From Oxyruncus cristatus (Eukaryota > Chordata > Aves > Passeriformes > Cotingidae), in the NCBI GenBank assembly GCA_013399855.1, contig VXAY01004752.1, positions 702,505 to 766,504 of the forward strand: a DNA stretch of 64,000 nt. Reading direction: 5' to 3'. This document shows positions 24,901 to 39,900 of the stretch, one piece after another; position 1 is the first letter of the stretch, and each line of letters begins with the position of its first letter. A program made the translations under genes and the position numbers. Under the pieces are notes generated by a model. It was not told the origin of the DNA and made no database searches. It saw only the letters and a list, made by a program, of their open reading frames with translations.

Positions 24901-27900
24901 TACAGCAGACAACTCTCAGAAACACTCCCTGCAGAATGCCCCAGGCATCAGGGAGTGCTGTGCACACAGGTTTGGCTGTTTTGGGAGTTTGGGGGGGTTT
25001 TCTGGGGCAGTGGGGGAGGAACTTCCTTACGTTGTTCTTTTTCCTCTGCTGCTCAAAGGCGTTTCTCTGAGAGGCGAGCTCGTTCTGGAGATTGGCGATT
25101 TCCTTCTCTTTGCCTGCAACCCTGAATTGACAAAGAGAACCACAAACAAGTCAGGAGACATTGAAGAAACTTCCAGTGAAGCACTGACACCCTCTCCCAT
25201 ACACTGCCTTGCCTTCCCTTCCAGCAACACACTCTCTTTGAAAAGCTGCTCTCACTGACTTGGCAGCATCACTTGCTTCCCACTGCTCTGCAAACCACGG
25301 GCTGCCAGAGCAAAGCCCATTGTAAAGCTGTTGTTTGCCTACAACAGGCATCTGCACACATTTATCAGGGCCACAGAAAGGCAGAGCATTAGCTGAGGAT
25401 AAGTCAGCCAGCCCACGCTAGTACAGCACCACAGAACAGGCACTGCCTGCTGGATAAGAGCATTCCCCCCTTCAAGCACCTAGTCCTCAATTTATAAGTC
25501 GTTTAACTTAAAAGACAAATAATTCAGCTGGCCAAAAATGCATGACAGTGGCAATTTGCTTAGCACAATGTAAGGCAGTATGGCATTAGCTTCCACATGG
25601 TTATTTAGTGTGCTTCAGCTCCATGTTATAACACACTTTTACCCCTGAGATCTTCCCCGGGAAGAGATTTCCACCGGATCATTTTGTAACAGGGAAACTC
25701 CTCTACCGAGTTGAAGTTCCAAGCAAAAAAAAAAAAAAAGCCTCTCACTTTTGCTTGAAACACCAACATTCAACTCTTCAGCCACACAGCTGAGCTGGCA
25801 CGCATCCAAAATTAAATCAATCGTGCCTCACTTCTGTGGTGGGCACAGCGCACTGCCCAGGAGACTGCAGGATTGTCACCGTGAGCAGAATCTCCATGTT
25901 CAAGTTTCAATAGATGGCAAACATTTTTTTTCTTTCTTACTGCCCAATTCTCACACTCTGATATTGTACATTTGGCATTTATTTCACCTTCTAAATTTCC
26001 TGAGCAATAGGTGAAGTGAATCAATTGCATTCGACTTCTGGCAGTACTCACACTTGGAGAAGCTCCTCACTCTGGACAGCCAGAGATGCCTACAAAGAGA
26101 TCAGAGACGTGTTAGGAGCAGAACAGCAGCAGAGACCATGATCTGCCTTGTTAATCAGGCACTGCTGCAACACCACACAGCTGCTCTCTGGGCCTTTCAG
26201 GGAATCCTGTCCAGCTTCCCCTGGCCAGGAGCCTGGAAAGACTGGGTGGAAAGGTAGATGAGAATGCAGGAGTAAGAAAGAACACAAGGCTGCAAATCCA
26301 CATGACAAAGGGAAACAGGAACAGATATGCAACAGCCAGAAAAACTGGCTTAGCGCAAAACAGCCCTAAAGCTGTCCCTGGATTTCCATGGTCAACACAA
26401 CTACTGGTTTTTCCATACCATCCTACAAGATACCATCACTCCCTTCGACTTCATTCAAACAGTGCACAATTGGAAGCTGTACCTGTTTGCAGTTCTCCTG
26501 CTTTAATTCTTGTATTTGAGCTTTAAAAGATTCGTTTTCTTTTTGCACCTCCTGTTGAAAGAAAAAATGTAATATATACTCGTGTATAGCTATAGACACA
26601 CAGTCACAATACATACACTCCTCAAAGACGTCGTTATCAAAACTTTACCTGCAACTGCTTTACTTGGTTTGCAATTTCTCTCTCTTTTTCTTCCACTACA
26701 GCTTTCAACTTCTTCATTTGTTCTTCTTCCCCTTTCAACCTGCAGAGATGGTTTAGAAAGTAAGAAAAAAAAAAAAGATTAAAGTAAGGAAAAAAAAAAA
26801 AGGTTAAAGTAAGAATTTATGCTAAAAAGGGACAGACACTAACTGGGACAGTTTTTGCAGCAGAAGATAAATAAATTTTGTATGCTACCTATAATAATCA
26901 GCCAAAAGGAGAGCACACACACACGGAAAAGAAACTACTGCACTACAGCTCCAACCTGAGCAATCCCTGCAAGCCAGGTGGCTCTGAAGGTGCCAGGGAC
27001 AGTTTCCTAAAGGTGAGGCTGCCTCAGGCACCACGTTTGGGCTCTGCTGGGAGGGCAGCACATCACAAGAGCTGCATTAAAGACAGAGCCCTTTCTGGCA
27101 CAGTCTCATACGACCTTCCTGTGAGTTGGAGCAGCTAGACAAAGCAGAGTCAAAACAGAGGAAAGCCTGGCAGCCTTTCTCCATAAAACAGGAGCTGGAG
27201 AACTGGCTATTGCATCTCAGCTTGGAAATGGCAGGTTGGATCTGTTCACTGCTTCCCCCAGCTGAGCCACAGGCACTTCAATCCACACTCTTAAAAATGT
27301 TAAACAGAAGGAGAAATTATCACTAGACACAAGTTTCACTGGTTAATAGAGCCCTGGGTGAACATTCCCGGAGAGTGTGAGCAGCACTGCTCAAGCAGGA
27401 TGGGCAGGGACAGACACTGAACAGCCATCGGCACTAAGAGCTTATTTTAGCAAAACCCATGAAAATTCCTGAAACCAATTCATACATTCCAATTCAAGAT
27501 AAATGCCAGCACTGAATGCATATTCTCAGCAGACACTTGAGGAACTGCTACTATGCATACTCACATGCTCTGCAGGTCCTGGATTTGGGATGCAGCTGGT
27601 ACCTGTAAAAAGTAATTCCCAATCTCATTTTGATGGCACCGTTTTCAAATTAACAGCAACTCTTTGCATGAGCAGAGGCAACACACAACTTGCAAGACAC
27701 TCGCCAAAGAACTAACAGGAGTTTTGGATCAGACATTGATCCAAGAATAGCTAAACACATAATGGATTTCAGAAGCAGAGCTTACACCAAGCATCCCAAA
27801 CTTCACACCAGCCAATTGCTTTCCATTCCACATTTCCCCTGGGACAAACGCCTGTCTAGACTTCCACCCAAAATGAAAGTGCAACTCGGTTTCTCCCCTT

Positions 27901-30900
27901 TAACCATCAACAAAAATCCAAATTGAGTTAGAATACCACCTTACTGGAAAAATTCTTCCATCAAGGATGTCCAGTTGCCTGCTCTCAAGTCCAGTGCAGG
28001 GAATCAAAAGCCCAAATATTCCAGCCCCAGATAAAGGCAGGAAGGAATCACAGCAAAGCCTGACCACTTTAGGAGGAGCTGCTACAAGCAGTCACAGCCA
28101 GGGTTCCTCCATGACTAGAGGCCTCCAGACCTGCTTCAGTCCGGCAAGGAGGTGCCCAGGACACGGCTCTGAGTCTGTCTGGGAGTTTCAAAGCTTTCAG
28201 ACCACCAAAGCTCCTCATTAGGCACAGTATCAGCCCAACTAAAGAAAAGCTCTCAGAACTTGTTACCCGTGTAAAACCTGTTTTGGGTGAACACAGCTGA
28301 ACTACTGGCATCTCTGCACTGCAGACTACCAGCTTAGTCAAGCAGGATTTAAAACAGCTCTGGAGGTTGAAGGCAATGCAAACCCTTTTTGAGAGGTAGA
28401 GGAGAGAAACATGTTCCTGTTCAACGAAGGAGCATTCCCAAACCACATCCACTCTGCAGGCTGTACCTGTTGGAGCTGTTGCAGGTTCTGTTGCTCTAAC
28501 TCCTGAACTTTACTGGTTAATTGTGCAATTGTATCCTTCTGACCCTTTGGACAAAAAAAAAAAAAAAGGCAAGTTTAGAAATGTAAATTTATCTTTTTCA
28601 CAGCCAGAAATGCTGCAACAGAACTTACTTCCCTCCAGAATACCAAAGAAGGCTTACCTGCAGACATTCTCCTTTCTTAACAATCTCTTTCTCCTTCTCT
28701 TCCAATAAGGCCTCCATGGTTTTCACCTGCTTTTCCTTCCCCTTCAGCCTGTACCATTAAACACACAGAGACACACAGCATAAACCCTTGCTCCTCTATC
28801 CACCTGGAAATAAACCACCCTATGCTTTGCAGCACGTAAACAAAAGCAGCATCTGTGATCAAAGGCACAAGCACAACTCACCTGCTAAAAATCCATGTGT
28901 GAACACCTCCACCTCAGCCTGGGTTAGCAGGAGATGCCCTTGATCAGTGGTACTGCTCATTAAGTGAGAGCTGACACATATTTGCAGGGATACCACACAC
29001 GTGTGCTCTCCTCATCTAAAAATACTTCCTTCCCCCTCCCCAGCTGGGCACACGAGGGACTGACTGATCCCTTACCCACCCAGCTACAGCACAGATATTT
29101 CCAAAGTAAGTTTTCCACTATGCCTGGCCTACATCCCTCCATCCTGACTTGAATTTAATCCCCTGCAGCTAAACTGGGGCTCACAAAGCCAGGCAGCACT
29201 TCTTGTTTGCTGTTTCAGGCAGGACCAGGTATTTCTAACAAGGACACACAACCAAGACCAGTGTTAACAGCCTGGATCACTTCACGTGGAGCACAGACAG
29301 CAGGAAAGAACATTTAAACTTAAAACAGACCAGAGAAGTAAGGGGGGCACAGGACAGATCAGACATTAACAACTGCACTTACAGAGTCTGAAGTTCTTTG
29401 ACTTGTGATGTAATCGACACCTAAAGAAAATAATCAGTATTTCAGTTCAATGCATGTGGAAAAGACAAACAAATGCTAAAAACTGCTCTAGGGAGAAACA
29501 GGGGGGAAAAAAAACAGACATTCATAAAATAGGCACTATTGTTGCAGCTATATAAGCATAAACACTCCTTTGTTTGTCTTTTTTTTTTTAATTATGAGAA
29601 GCCAAGTGTCATCACTATTTACATTCTCCACACTTAAAATGTGACTTCCAGAGCAGCAAAGGAAATGGTGCAGATGGGAACACAAGCAGGCCCATGTTTC
29701 CACCACGGGACACAGAGGAAGAAGCAGACACTGATGATGACAACCACCTGACTGGCAACTGCAGCTCAAACCAGAGGGATCATCCCTGGTCACCGAGATC
29801 TTTGCACAAGGAATTGATTTTTGGATGCTCTCTGCGATATCAGCGCTCCTTTAAAATTCCCAGTTAAGGCTGAACGCGGATTGAAGACGCAAGATTTAGT
29901 GGGAATGTCTCTTTTGAATTCTGCACAAAAGACTGACAGTAGTTATCTGTGGTAGATCCTCTACCACGACATGGCAGGAGTTTCAGACGTGCCCAAAAAT
30001 CTCTATTCTGCCTGCAGAAGACCAAAAGGTGCACAAATGTATCACCTTTGGAGCAACCACCCCTCATTTGGAGCTTTCCAGAGACATTAACTACAAATCG
30101 CCCTTTTTTTTCTGAGCTCTGTGTCAGTTCCAGGGAAGGAAACACAAAAAAATAACTCCCTCAGTTCCTGGAAATTTGCTTTGGAGGAAAAGCCCGAGAC
30201 GGAAACATATTCTGTGAAGCTTTGCCTAAAAAGGACAAAACTTTAACGCTAAGGGAAGGGGAAAAGGGGGTGACATGTTGGAATGCAGCTAGAAAGAAAA
30301 GTGCAGACCAAAAACACAACCCACACAAACAAGCAAGCTTCCTGACAGCACGATGGATTGAGCTGCCTGCAGAATGGGCTCCCTAAGGAAACGTGGGCTT
30401 CCGTTGCCCTGGATGCTAGACAGCAATCCTGCCAAAAAAGCCAAGACTCCTGCATTCCTGATAGCTGGAGTAAAACTTACTGCGCCAAGACTGACTCTCT
30501 TTGGGCACTGGGAAGAAAACAGTCTTGGGTTTACCTGGAAACCAGATACTATTTTGGGCCTGTAGGTTTGTTCCAGCAACATAGAAAGGCCAACAACAGC
30601 AGATGCAACTTCAGAACTTGAAATTCCCAAGTTGTCAGCCCCCAAAAATGTCCCAGGTTTCCATGTTTACTACAGGGACGGTATGCACTGTGCCCAGCCA
30701 GAGCAAATGTTGCAGTGCCTTAAGCTGTAGCAATTCTTGCCAAATTCCATACTAACGGTCCAAAAAGCTCAGGCATCCAGAGGTAGGTGGTTTCTGAAGG
30801 ACAGCACTAGTTACACTACATGTTTATGGCTTTATATCCAAGAATAGTGTAGCTCTACCACTAAAATGTTCCCCTACCCAGTGACGTGGACCAGTGAAAC

Positions 30901-33900
30901 AAAACACACCAGAACAGAAATGAGTGAGCAGCGCATCCAAGGCAAGGCTGATTCACACTGCTGCCACTAAGGTGTTTTACCTGTTTCTCCATCTCAAGCT
31001 GGGAATTTCCTACTTCTTCTTTCAGAGCCTCTATTTCCTGTGTCAAAGCCTTTTCAATGACAAAACAGACAGGGTTGGACAATGGAAACACAAAAACGCC
31101 ACAAGAATGGATGCTACAAGTTCATCGCTCTACGGTGCCGTGCAGTAACAAAGAAATGGTAGTCAGTGGCATCCACACAGGAACCAAGGCAGGGATTGCA
31201 GAGAGATACCTGAACAGTCTTCTCCTTGCTTGCTACTTTTAGGACTTCAGCTTGGAGGAGTTCTTCCACTGATTTTATCTTTCCATCCTTCTCGTGGATC
31301 CTTTAAGAGAGTAGAGGGACAACACTGGCTGAAAAAAAAATGTGCTACTCCAGCAAACACACAAGCTTTGGTTGTTATCCCATCACATCACCAGCCTCTG
31401 GGACCCACAGTGGGACCAGACAGGAGGAACAAATAGAAAGAATAAGACTGGGAATAATCAGAACAAGCTGGCTTTATATAACCAGCAGTTCACATGTTAA
31501 ATAGATAGCATTACAGACTAAAAATTCAAGTTAAGGTATCAACAGTCCCTGGAATGACACACACTTAAAAAAAAAAAAAAATCAGCCTTCACTGGACTTC
31601 CCAGCAAAGTATTTATCAACTTACAGCACACACAGAGCAAACGAGCTCACTCCTTTTAAAATGCCTACTGAACAAAAATGGGTATCTGACAAATCAGTGC
31701 AATTCCTCATCTAGTCCAAGCCAGGCCTGTGAAATTAATTGCTTAGCAGAGAAGCAACTGGATCTGCAGAAGGTATTGATCTGACATGATGTGCCTCTAA
31801 AGTGAAAATGCTTCCTGCCACACACACACACTTCACCCAGTTAAAAGCAAATAATTTCGGGCAAGTGATTTGCTTGTAGTCATGGGGTAAAGAGAGAGAG
31901 AGAAGCAACAATCAGAAATTAAATCTGTGCAGCAACTTACACTTTCTGGAGTTCTTCCACCAGTGACTGGAAGGAAACCTGTTCAAAACAGAGCTTCAAC
32001 TTAAAAAAAACCCCAGAAGATAGCAAAACAATCTGCAAGTGTTGAGGGGTGAGGAGTAGGGAGCTGGAGCACCCTGGCGCTGAGTAAGGTGCGCAGCAGC
32101 CTAATGATTTTATTTATCTTCTAAGAAAATGACCTGTAAGTCTCCAGTTTCTGGCAAAACAATAATACCCAGTCTGCTGCAAGTTCCAGGAAAACAAAAG
32201 CAAACCCACCCCCTCTTTACCAGGAGAGGGTGAAGTTCAAGACCAGCGTTTGATCAGATAACTTTCAATACTGGCACTACTGTACATCTCTTCATGATCA
32301 CTGCGCTTCCCCTTTTCCATAAGTGATTTTTCTAGAAACTAAGTGCCCTCCTGAGCTGTCCAAGCAGAGCTGGATGTCAAGGAAAGGCATCTTCCGATCA
32401 GAACATCAAAAATGACAGTGTCACTGATCAGAGCCATAAAGAGAAGGGGGTTAAGTCACACCTGCAGAGTGGGGTTTAACGTTGGAAAGTTCCAACACAC
32501 GGCAGGAAGCTGGGGCAGCACAAGCTGCCTCCCAAGCCGTGCCTTCTGCTCTGGGCTTCTAGAAAAAAAAAAAATCCACAGCCATCTCAGTGCGTGGCTA
32601 ACTCTGGATCCTTTACATCAGCCCCACTTCTTACACTTCTGCACAGGAAAGGTTTGACAGTAGTGTGAGCTTCCAGACCAGCTCTGGAAGAAAACAGGAT
32701 GCTTTGCCAACAGGCTTCAAAGGCATCTCCACCTTTTTCCCCTGACTTTTGCAACCACAGCAAGATTCTTTCAGATTTAGTTTAGGTGTAATAAAAGTTT
32801 TAGATGAAAAGTACTACCTGCTCCGATTGCTGAATTTGCAGACTTTGAAGTTCTTTTCTCAAGGATGAATTTTCCGTTCTCAGTGCCTTTGAAAGCAGAC
32901 ACACAGATAATGAAAGACTCATTTGGTGGGGAAAAAGTGTTAAGCTTGACAGAAAAGTAATTTCTCTTAGAATAAGTGAAAGACTTTGAAAGTCTGAAAG
33001 AGACACCCCCCCACCTCCCTCCTCTGCAGCTGTTGGAGCCAAAGTATTCAATGGACTAATTATTCATCAGGGATAACTTGGACTGGACTTCAATGTACAG
33101 GAAGTAAAAGCCCAGGTACAGAGCAAGGTGGGAATGCTGTAACTAGGCAGAGAGTTCAGAAAAGCAAATGTAAGAAGTTATGTTATAGGCCGTTACCTCA
33201 CATCTTTGGGACAGCCCCAGTAATTTTGATCTATTTATATGATATCGGAATTCAAATAATAAAAACTATAAGACCGTGGGCTTTAACAGTCTAGATCTTA
33301 CTCTGGAGCCAATAATAATGCCCAAAATACACAAGGAGTCAAAAATGCCCTTGTACAGAAACACACTACAAGAATAAAAATCCTATGTTCCCAACATTGC
33401 CATTAGCATTGTTAAAAAAATTATGAAATATTATTTCAAACAATTAAGACATCTTAGATGAATTTGTAAAACACCATTACCCCTGGAGGGATTTAAAAGC
33501 CGTGTGGATGTGGCACTTGGGGATATGGGTTAGTGGTGGGCTTGGCAGTGCTGGGGGAATGGTTGGACTTGATCTTAAAAGGTCTTTTCCAACTCACACT
33601 ATTCTGTGACGAGCTCACATCTTTGGCTGTTCAGTAACCTGACAGGTTTGCAACCCCTCCCCAGCACAGGGATGTCAGCAATGCACCTGGAATTTAGGGA
33701 CATTAAGAAAGGGAGCATTGCCTTGGCTTTGTCCAGGTAGACAGGACACAACTTTCCAGTGAAAGCCAGCTGAAAACACACAGGGAATTTTGTTCTGGCT
33801 TTCCAGGCTTCTCATTGCTACCTTCTTTAAAAACAATCAGGAAGGAAATAACTATCTTCATCCAAAAAGTGTCACTACTTTCTAATCCACTTAACCCTCC

Positions 33901-36900
33901 AGATTATCAATTAAGCAAAAAGATGGAAGAATCCCATAATGCCAAGTTTTTACAAAACACCCTTTCCTAAAGGCAGATTTGTTGGAGATTAAACCAAATG
34001 TACAGCTCTGGAGATGTATTCCCATTATTCCAAAGGACACCAGGGTTGCATCCCAGCAAAATCTGCTCTAGGTTAATCAGAGAAGCACTTACTCTATGCC
34101 ATCAATGCTAACGCTTAGTCTATCTTACAAAAAAGGTTTTAACCTTGTCTCCAACAAGATGCTTTTCCTATTCAGAAGGAATTATCTCAGGCTGCACTAT
34201 GAGCACTCCAACACACACTTTGCACAAGAGCACTTCATCTCTACTTCCCCATCAAGAGACAATACAAGAGATTTTACCTTCAGCTCCTCCTCTTTATTAG
34301 CCACCTGTATGAGTCCTGCCTCAAGCAGCTCTTCAACTGTCTTGATTTTATCATCCCTCTCTTTCATGCTGAGAAAGCAAGAGTGAGTATTAGGAGAAAG
34401 GGAGTTAACATTTGAAGGCAGTTTAGCTACCAACAGTAACCTTACTGCCAACAAAATCTTTATTTTAGCCTCTGACTCAAAATAAAACAAGCTTCTTACC
34501 TTTTTTCCATCTGCTCTATCAAGTCTTTGTTTGTCTATAAGAAAACCCAACACAATAGGGTCATCATTAATTGGATAAATAATGGTTTGAGAGTTAAAAA
34601 AAAAACAAATAACCAGAAGCTTGGTTACAACACTAATACAGAAAGCAAAACAAAGTAGGGGGAGAGTGTCGTCAGGGCACGTGTGTCCCTAATACTAAGG
34701 CTGGAAAGTTATCAGTCTTTGAGAGAAGGGAGAGATCCAGCCCAAATGCCTGGATGATTTTACACTGATAGACTTGCAGCATCTGACCCACAGTAGCCAA
34801 CCCCAGTACCTGAAAAACCTCCCTTTTTTTTTTTTGAGCTTTTATTGGAATCACAAGCTCTACCTGAGGCTCACTCAGCAGAACATTTATGATTTCTCAA
34901 CACCACCACATTGTGAGGGACCAGATGGGAAATATAAATCAGCTTCCAGGAAAAAAATAAAATAAAATAAAAAAAAAAATCAGCCCCAGTCTTCCAGACA
35001 GGACACGAGATCAGCCAGACCCAGGGCAACACGACTGCAAATCTGGTTCTCCACCAGGAAAAAAGGGACCTGCTCCAGACAGGGAGCTCCTGGCCAGCAG
35101 ACACCAACACAGAAAAGGAAATAAGTTTCCTGCCCTGCAAGTCTTTTTCCAGTGTTTCAGGAAGTTTTCTCAATGGTACAAAGCCAGAGGTGTTCACAAG
35201 GGCTCTCCCAAGCAACGCTCCCAAAGGGGAGGGAGCTGAGCAACTCCACAGCTTTGACCTGCAGCATCCTCTGAGCACCAGGCTGGTTGCAGCCATGGGC
35301 AAAAATACACAACAGGAGGCAAAAGACACCCCAACGGAAAGAGTCTTCCCATTCCATGGGGCTGTTCTTTGCTATTACTGGTTTGAGGATTCAGTCCAGG
35401 ATGGAAGAAAACAAGTAGGGTAAAAGTCTTGCTCTGGTCTCTCCGCAGCCCAGAAAATCCCAGGGCTTCCAGAGGAGAGGGTTTATTTTATTGCAGAAAA
35501 TTGCTGACAATTATTGAAAATTGCTGAACAAATAAACTCTTGCTTGTGTTAACCCAGGAGTCTCCAGGAGAGGCAAAAAAAAAAAATCCCAACACATTTT
35601 GTTTGGACACCCTTGACTAGGTCTAGAAGACAGTCACAACTGCCTTACTTGAACCCTCCACGGAAGAGAAAATAATCATCAGTTTTGACATCAACCAGTT
35701 CAGCCTACAACCAGGTTAAGAAAAAAATACTAAAGAAATTAAAAGACTGGAAGATATTTGATGTAACTCAGCAAACACTGGCTATACCTGCTCAGACAGA
35801 AGAGTCTGTAGCTTCTGAACCTCCGCTTGCAGAGTTGTGTTTTGATCCTTCAGAACCTAGAAGAAAATTCAGACATTTTATCAGTTCAGAACTGCAAAGC
35901 CTAACTACAGCATTTCCATAATGGCAGTGAGGTAATTAAACAGCACAGAAGTCATTACAGAGAGTTCTTTGGAAGCTACAAGACTACAAAGAGTCCTTTC
36001 CTCTTCTTTCTCGCTTTTCTGTATTAAGCACAAAAGTATTGTCCTTATGTTCCCATGAGAAATTCAGCTGTTACCATCTTTATTCCCTGGCAGAGAATCA
36101 GACAGTAACAAGTGTGAGAAGCTCAGGGGGAAAAAAAAAAAAAAAAATGCATTTTCCTTCTCAAGCAGCATCACCATCATGTCAAGATTTGATAGCTGCC
36201 TCTTCCAAAACACTCATCTGCTGAAGCAAATGGTCCAAGATTCCCTCTCTAGTTCCCTTCAGCTGCCTTAAAGCACAGCAAGGAATTGTCAATGCTGCAG
36301 CAGAGGTTTGCACAGCTCCCACACCTGGGTCCCACTGCAGGCTGGGAAGAGGTGAATGGGGAACACAAGCAGCCCTACCAACACTTGGCCTCTCCTCCAG
36401 CATTCCTGCTCCATGCAACAGGCACAGCAGCCCTTAACAGACAGGCTGTCTCTCTGGGTTCCTCATATGTGTCTTAAAATCCTCCCCTAATATTGCTTTT
36501 TGCTTTACAAAGTCTTTAAAAAAGACTTGCTCGGTGCTTTACAAAAGCAAAAAGCAGGGCACGTGCTCTGTGTTTCGGCCTTACTGAGAAAACATGAGCA
36601 GGAAGGGACAGCAACAGTGAGGATTAAAAGCGTTCCTCTGTTTTTCCCACTTTCATGCGCCTGGGAAACAGCAGCACTTCCTTAGGTGGAAGCATTTTAG
36701 TACAGTAGTGGTCTGGTTTGTGTTTGGGATCAAAGACAGGAGGAAGAAGAGACCAGCAGTGCACATAATATTCATGCTGAGAGCACACTATAGATTTGTG
36801 CACTATCATGATGATCTTCTGCATTCAGTTCTCTGTTCACTTCCCCAAGAACTGCTAGAATTGCCTCCAGGTGATTTTTGCCACTACTTAGCACTGAATT

Positions 36901-39900
36901 GATTTCAGCACATAACCATTCACAACACCTCCAAGGCCTTTTTCCTGGGTAACAGTTACTACAGAAACCACCACACTAAAGGATGCTCAAAATATTCATC
37001 CTCTTATTCATTTTCACCACTTCATTTGCTATTTTATAGTGTTCCACCACGCTGAAAGCCCTGAGAGCATCACCAACTTGAGACCTGCCCGCTTACTCCA
37101 GCCTGCCATCTCTTCCCACTCCCCTTTCCACACTATTAATGCACCAGTTACCCAGCACACACTTCACTGAAGGTTCAGTCAACAGCTTTATTCCAAAAAT
37201 CAACTGAAATTGTACTTTGTTTCCTGTTCAATTAATGGAATGAATTTCTTCTCTCTTACTCTGACAGCTTAGAGAAAACTACTGAGCCTTGCAAGGGACT
37301 CTCATCAAAACCTCTTTGAAAGTGCCACTTTAATACATGAATCAAGTTTACTACCTGCTTCAAAGAGCTCCAGGAGACTCCAGAGGCTTCTCCTACAAAA
37401 GCATCCTGCCTCTGCCACTACCCATTCTGCTCCTCACTTAAAAAGAAACAACTTACCAACCTGACCTTGTGAGACTCAGAGTGACTGACCTCACAGCAGA
37501 AACATCAGAAGAGCAGCGGCACCCACCATGGGCTTTAAAGGACTTCAAAAGACAGAGTCATCGCCCTTCTCAGGAAGCAGGGCTGTTTCTAACAGCCCAA
37601 GCTCCAAAGAAAAAGGCCAAGGTGGCAGAGGGCAAGGAGGGGTTAAACTGCTCTCTGCACACACCATCTAGAAACAAGCAGCAGCTTTGCTGTGCAGACC
37701 CCAGATGTCAGAACAAAAGCTCCAGCACTTTAGCTGCAGCCTTATGAGAAACTATCTGGAAGAAGGCAGAAGGAAAATAAGCGATTTTACACCCACCTTG
37801 ACAGAAAACAGAGACTTGGCAAGGTAATCTAAGCAACAAAAGCTCACACCAAGGCCTTGAAAGTCACATTAGAAGGTGTAATGCTGGAAAAATCGCAATA
37901 GCTTTTACTGTACAACCTCCTCCTGCAGATTTCAAAGCCCTCACTCCTCACAACTGCAGACACTGCATTTAACATGTGCTACCCCACCTCTTACTCTGCT
38001 GCACAGTCAGCTGCTACTACTGTGACATCCCACATTGCTCTTGCCTTGAAAACACAACATTGTAATTTACCTTAACACACAAAAGTCAGTTTTATTTCAC
38101 TGTTCTGCAGTTGCTCCACAACCTTCAAAGTTTGGAAAACTTACTGCAAATAAGCACAACAGTAACTATTCTGTACCTTACCTTGAATTCTTCTTTTGTG
38201 TTTGAAATCTGGGCAAGTTCCTCTCGAAGCTGATCTTCAAGACTTCTTATTTTGTCATCTTTGATGTGAATGCTGAGAGACAGCAGAACAGTTAAATATG
38301 TTTCCCAATCCAAAGTCTTACAAAAAGCACCATTCAAAAGAACATAAAAAGACTGACAAACATTGTTTATCAAATCCCAGAGCTATTTACCTTTTCTGCA
38401 TCCTTTCCAGCTCATGTGCAGCAGCAGCCTAGATATAAAGAGGATTAACACAGACTTAGGAGACATCACATGATTCAATCAACCTTTCATTCCACAATAT
38501 TAAAAAGCTAGAACAAGTCATTGGGCCTCTCAGCACATGACTGAAATCAAGAGTGAAAGGGGTAAGCTTGTCTTCACGCACTTTTACAACACCCGTCTAC
38601 ACCAGGCAAGATGTAATTATGCAAAGGGAAGAAGATCTCGAAGAGAGTCATTGGACGACTGGGATTATCTCTAATCAAACACCTCATTTCCACCTCTGTA
38701 ATAAACAGGCCACGTAGCAGTAACAGAGGGACAGCATTTTGTTTGGCTCTAATGAGATCTGTGTGGTGAGGCAAGGGGGGCTGTGTGCTTTTGGGGTTTT
38801 GGTGAGGAGGGGGTTGTTGATGACCCTTGTATGCAAGTGCCAGGACTGCACATCCACAGACAGTTGTGTTCACTCCTGCGGAGCCTCCTGCACTCCGTGA
38901 GCCTAAAAATCTAAACCAACCAAGCAAATTGCTTCAGTAGCTTGCATATCCAAGTAAAAGACTTTGCTGGTGAAGGAGGGCTAAGAATTAGGCCTCCCTC
39001 CAGCTGTAAGAACTCCAGGGAATCAGGTATTAGCCCAATACGGAAGCCTCACACCATTAATGTGCTTAAGCACAGCTTGCTTAAAGCCAACAGATCTGCA
39101 TTTACATTTACGGCAGAATAGGCAGTTGGAAGGGAGTAAAATTAAATATTTGACCAAAAAAAACCTATTTCACCTGCTCATTTGTCAGAGCCTGTAACTT
39201 CTGGACCTCTGATTTCAGGGACAGGTTCATATTCTGTAAGACCTGAAGGAAGGAGAAGAAATATATCTGCAGTTCATATACAGACAGTATTTCAGGTAAA
39301 TTCACTCTCCAGGGCAAAGTATTTCAGGTTACTTTTTGAAGGAAAATCCTCAAGATTCCATACCAACAGCTTTCCCAGCATCTAGCATTGGTCTAGAGGA
39401 GCCAAATGAGCAGACTTGTAGCTGAAGGGGCTGTTTCTAGAGCCAAAGGCAGCAGCCTTGGGGGCTTCCTTTTGTACAGGCAGCCAACTCTCCCCACTGT
39501 ATCAGCTGGCATTTACACATGCTTTTATTATACCTTGAGCTCTTCCTCCTTGCTGGTTAGGTTGGCATGTTCATTGCCTAATGAGTCCTCCATCTGCTTG
39601 ATCTGTTTGTCCTTCTCTGCAATCCTGCACAAATGAGAAATGATGACAGATCAGTACAAAAAGATCTGGATGAAAATGGCACAGGAAACATCAGGTTAAA
39701 CACAAAATACATGCTGGCCCTTAAGTCCAGCCCCTACTTCTAAATCCTGCTGACTGCACATTTTCGGTCCAAAAAACTTTTCCATCTTAAATGTTGTCCG
39801 CTTGCCAAAAAATTTACGAGACATTCTCTAGCCCTGAAAAACAACAACTAACCCCATCTCCCAAAGGGAGAAACCCCTCCTGGCACAGCCCAAATAATAA

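Larger units (their letters stand above)
8015..25030 (-). other. KTN1: KTN1 introns 32-42 (contents)
   Basis: Intervening sequence around exons 33-42. Intron 42 (8015-12660, the largest complete one) has a CR1 copy and a C19 run (10820-10838). Intron 41 has a 39-bp tandem duplication. Intron 40 (14204-16509) shows nothing recognisable. Introns 37 and 35 each carry a CR1 copy, introns 34 and 33 nothing clear, and intron 32 a CR1 tail between direct repeats. Introns 36, 38 and 39 are short. Confidence 0.8.
25122..35787 (-). other. KTN1: KTN1 introns 18-31 (contents)
   Basis: Introns within modules 3-7, from 97 nt (intron 29) to about 1560 nt (intron 24). Only intron 20 has a recognisable transposon fragment (CR1, 33478-33608). 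The others hold simple A-rich runs, a CA run near 31822 and GA near 31893. I see no second gene. Confidence 0.8.
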
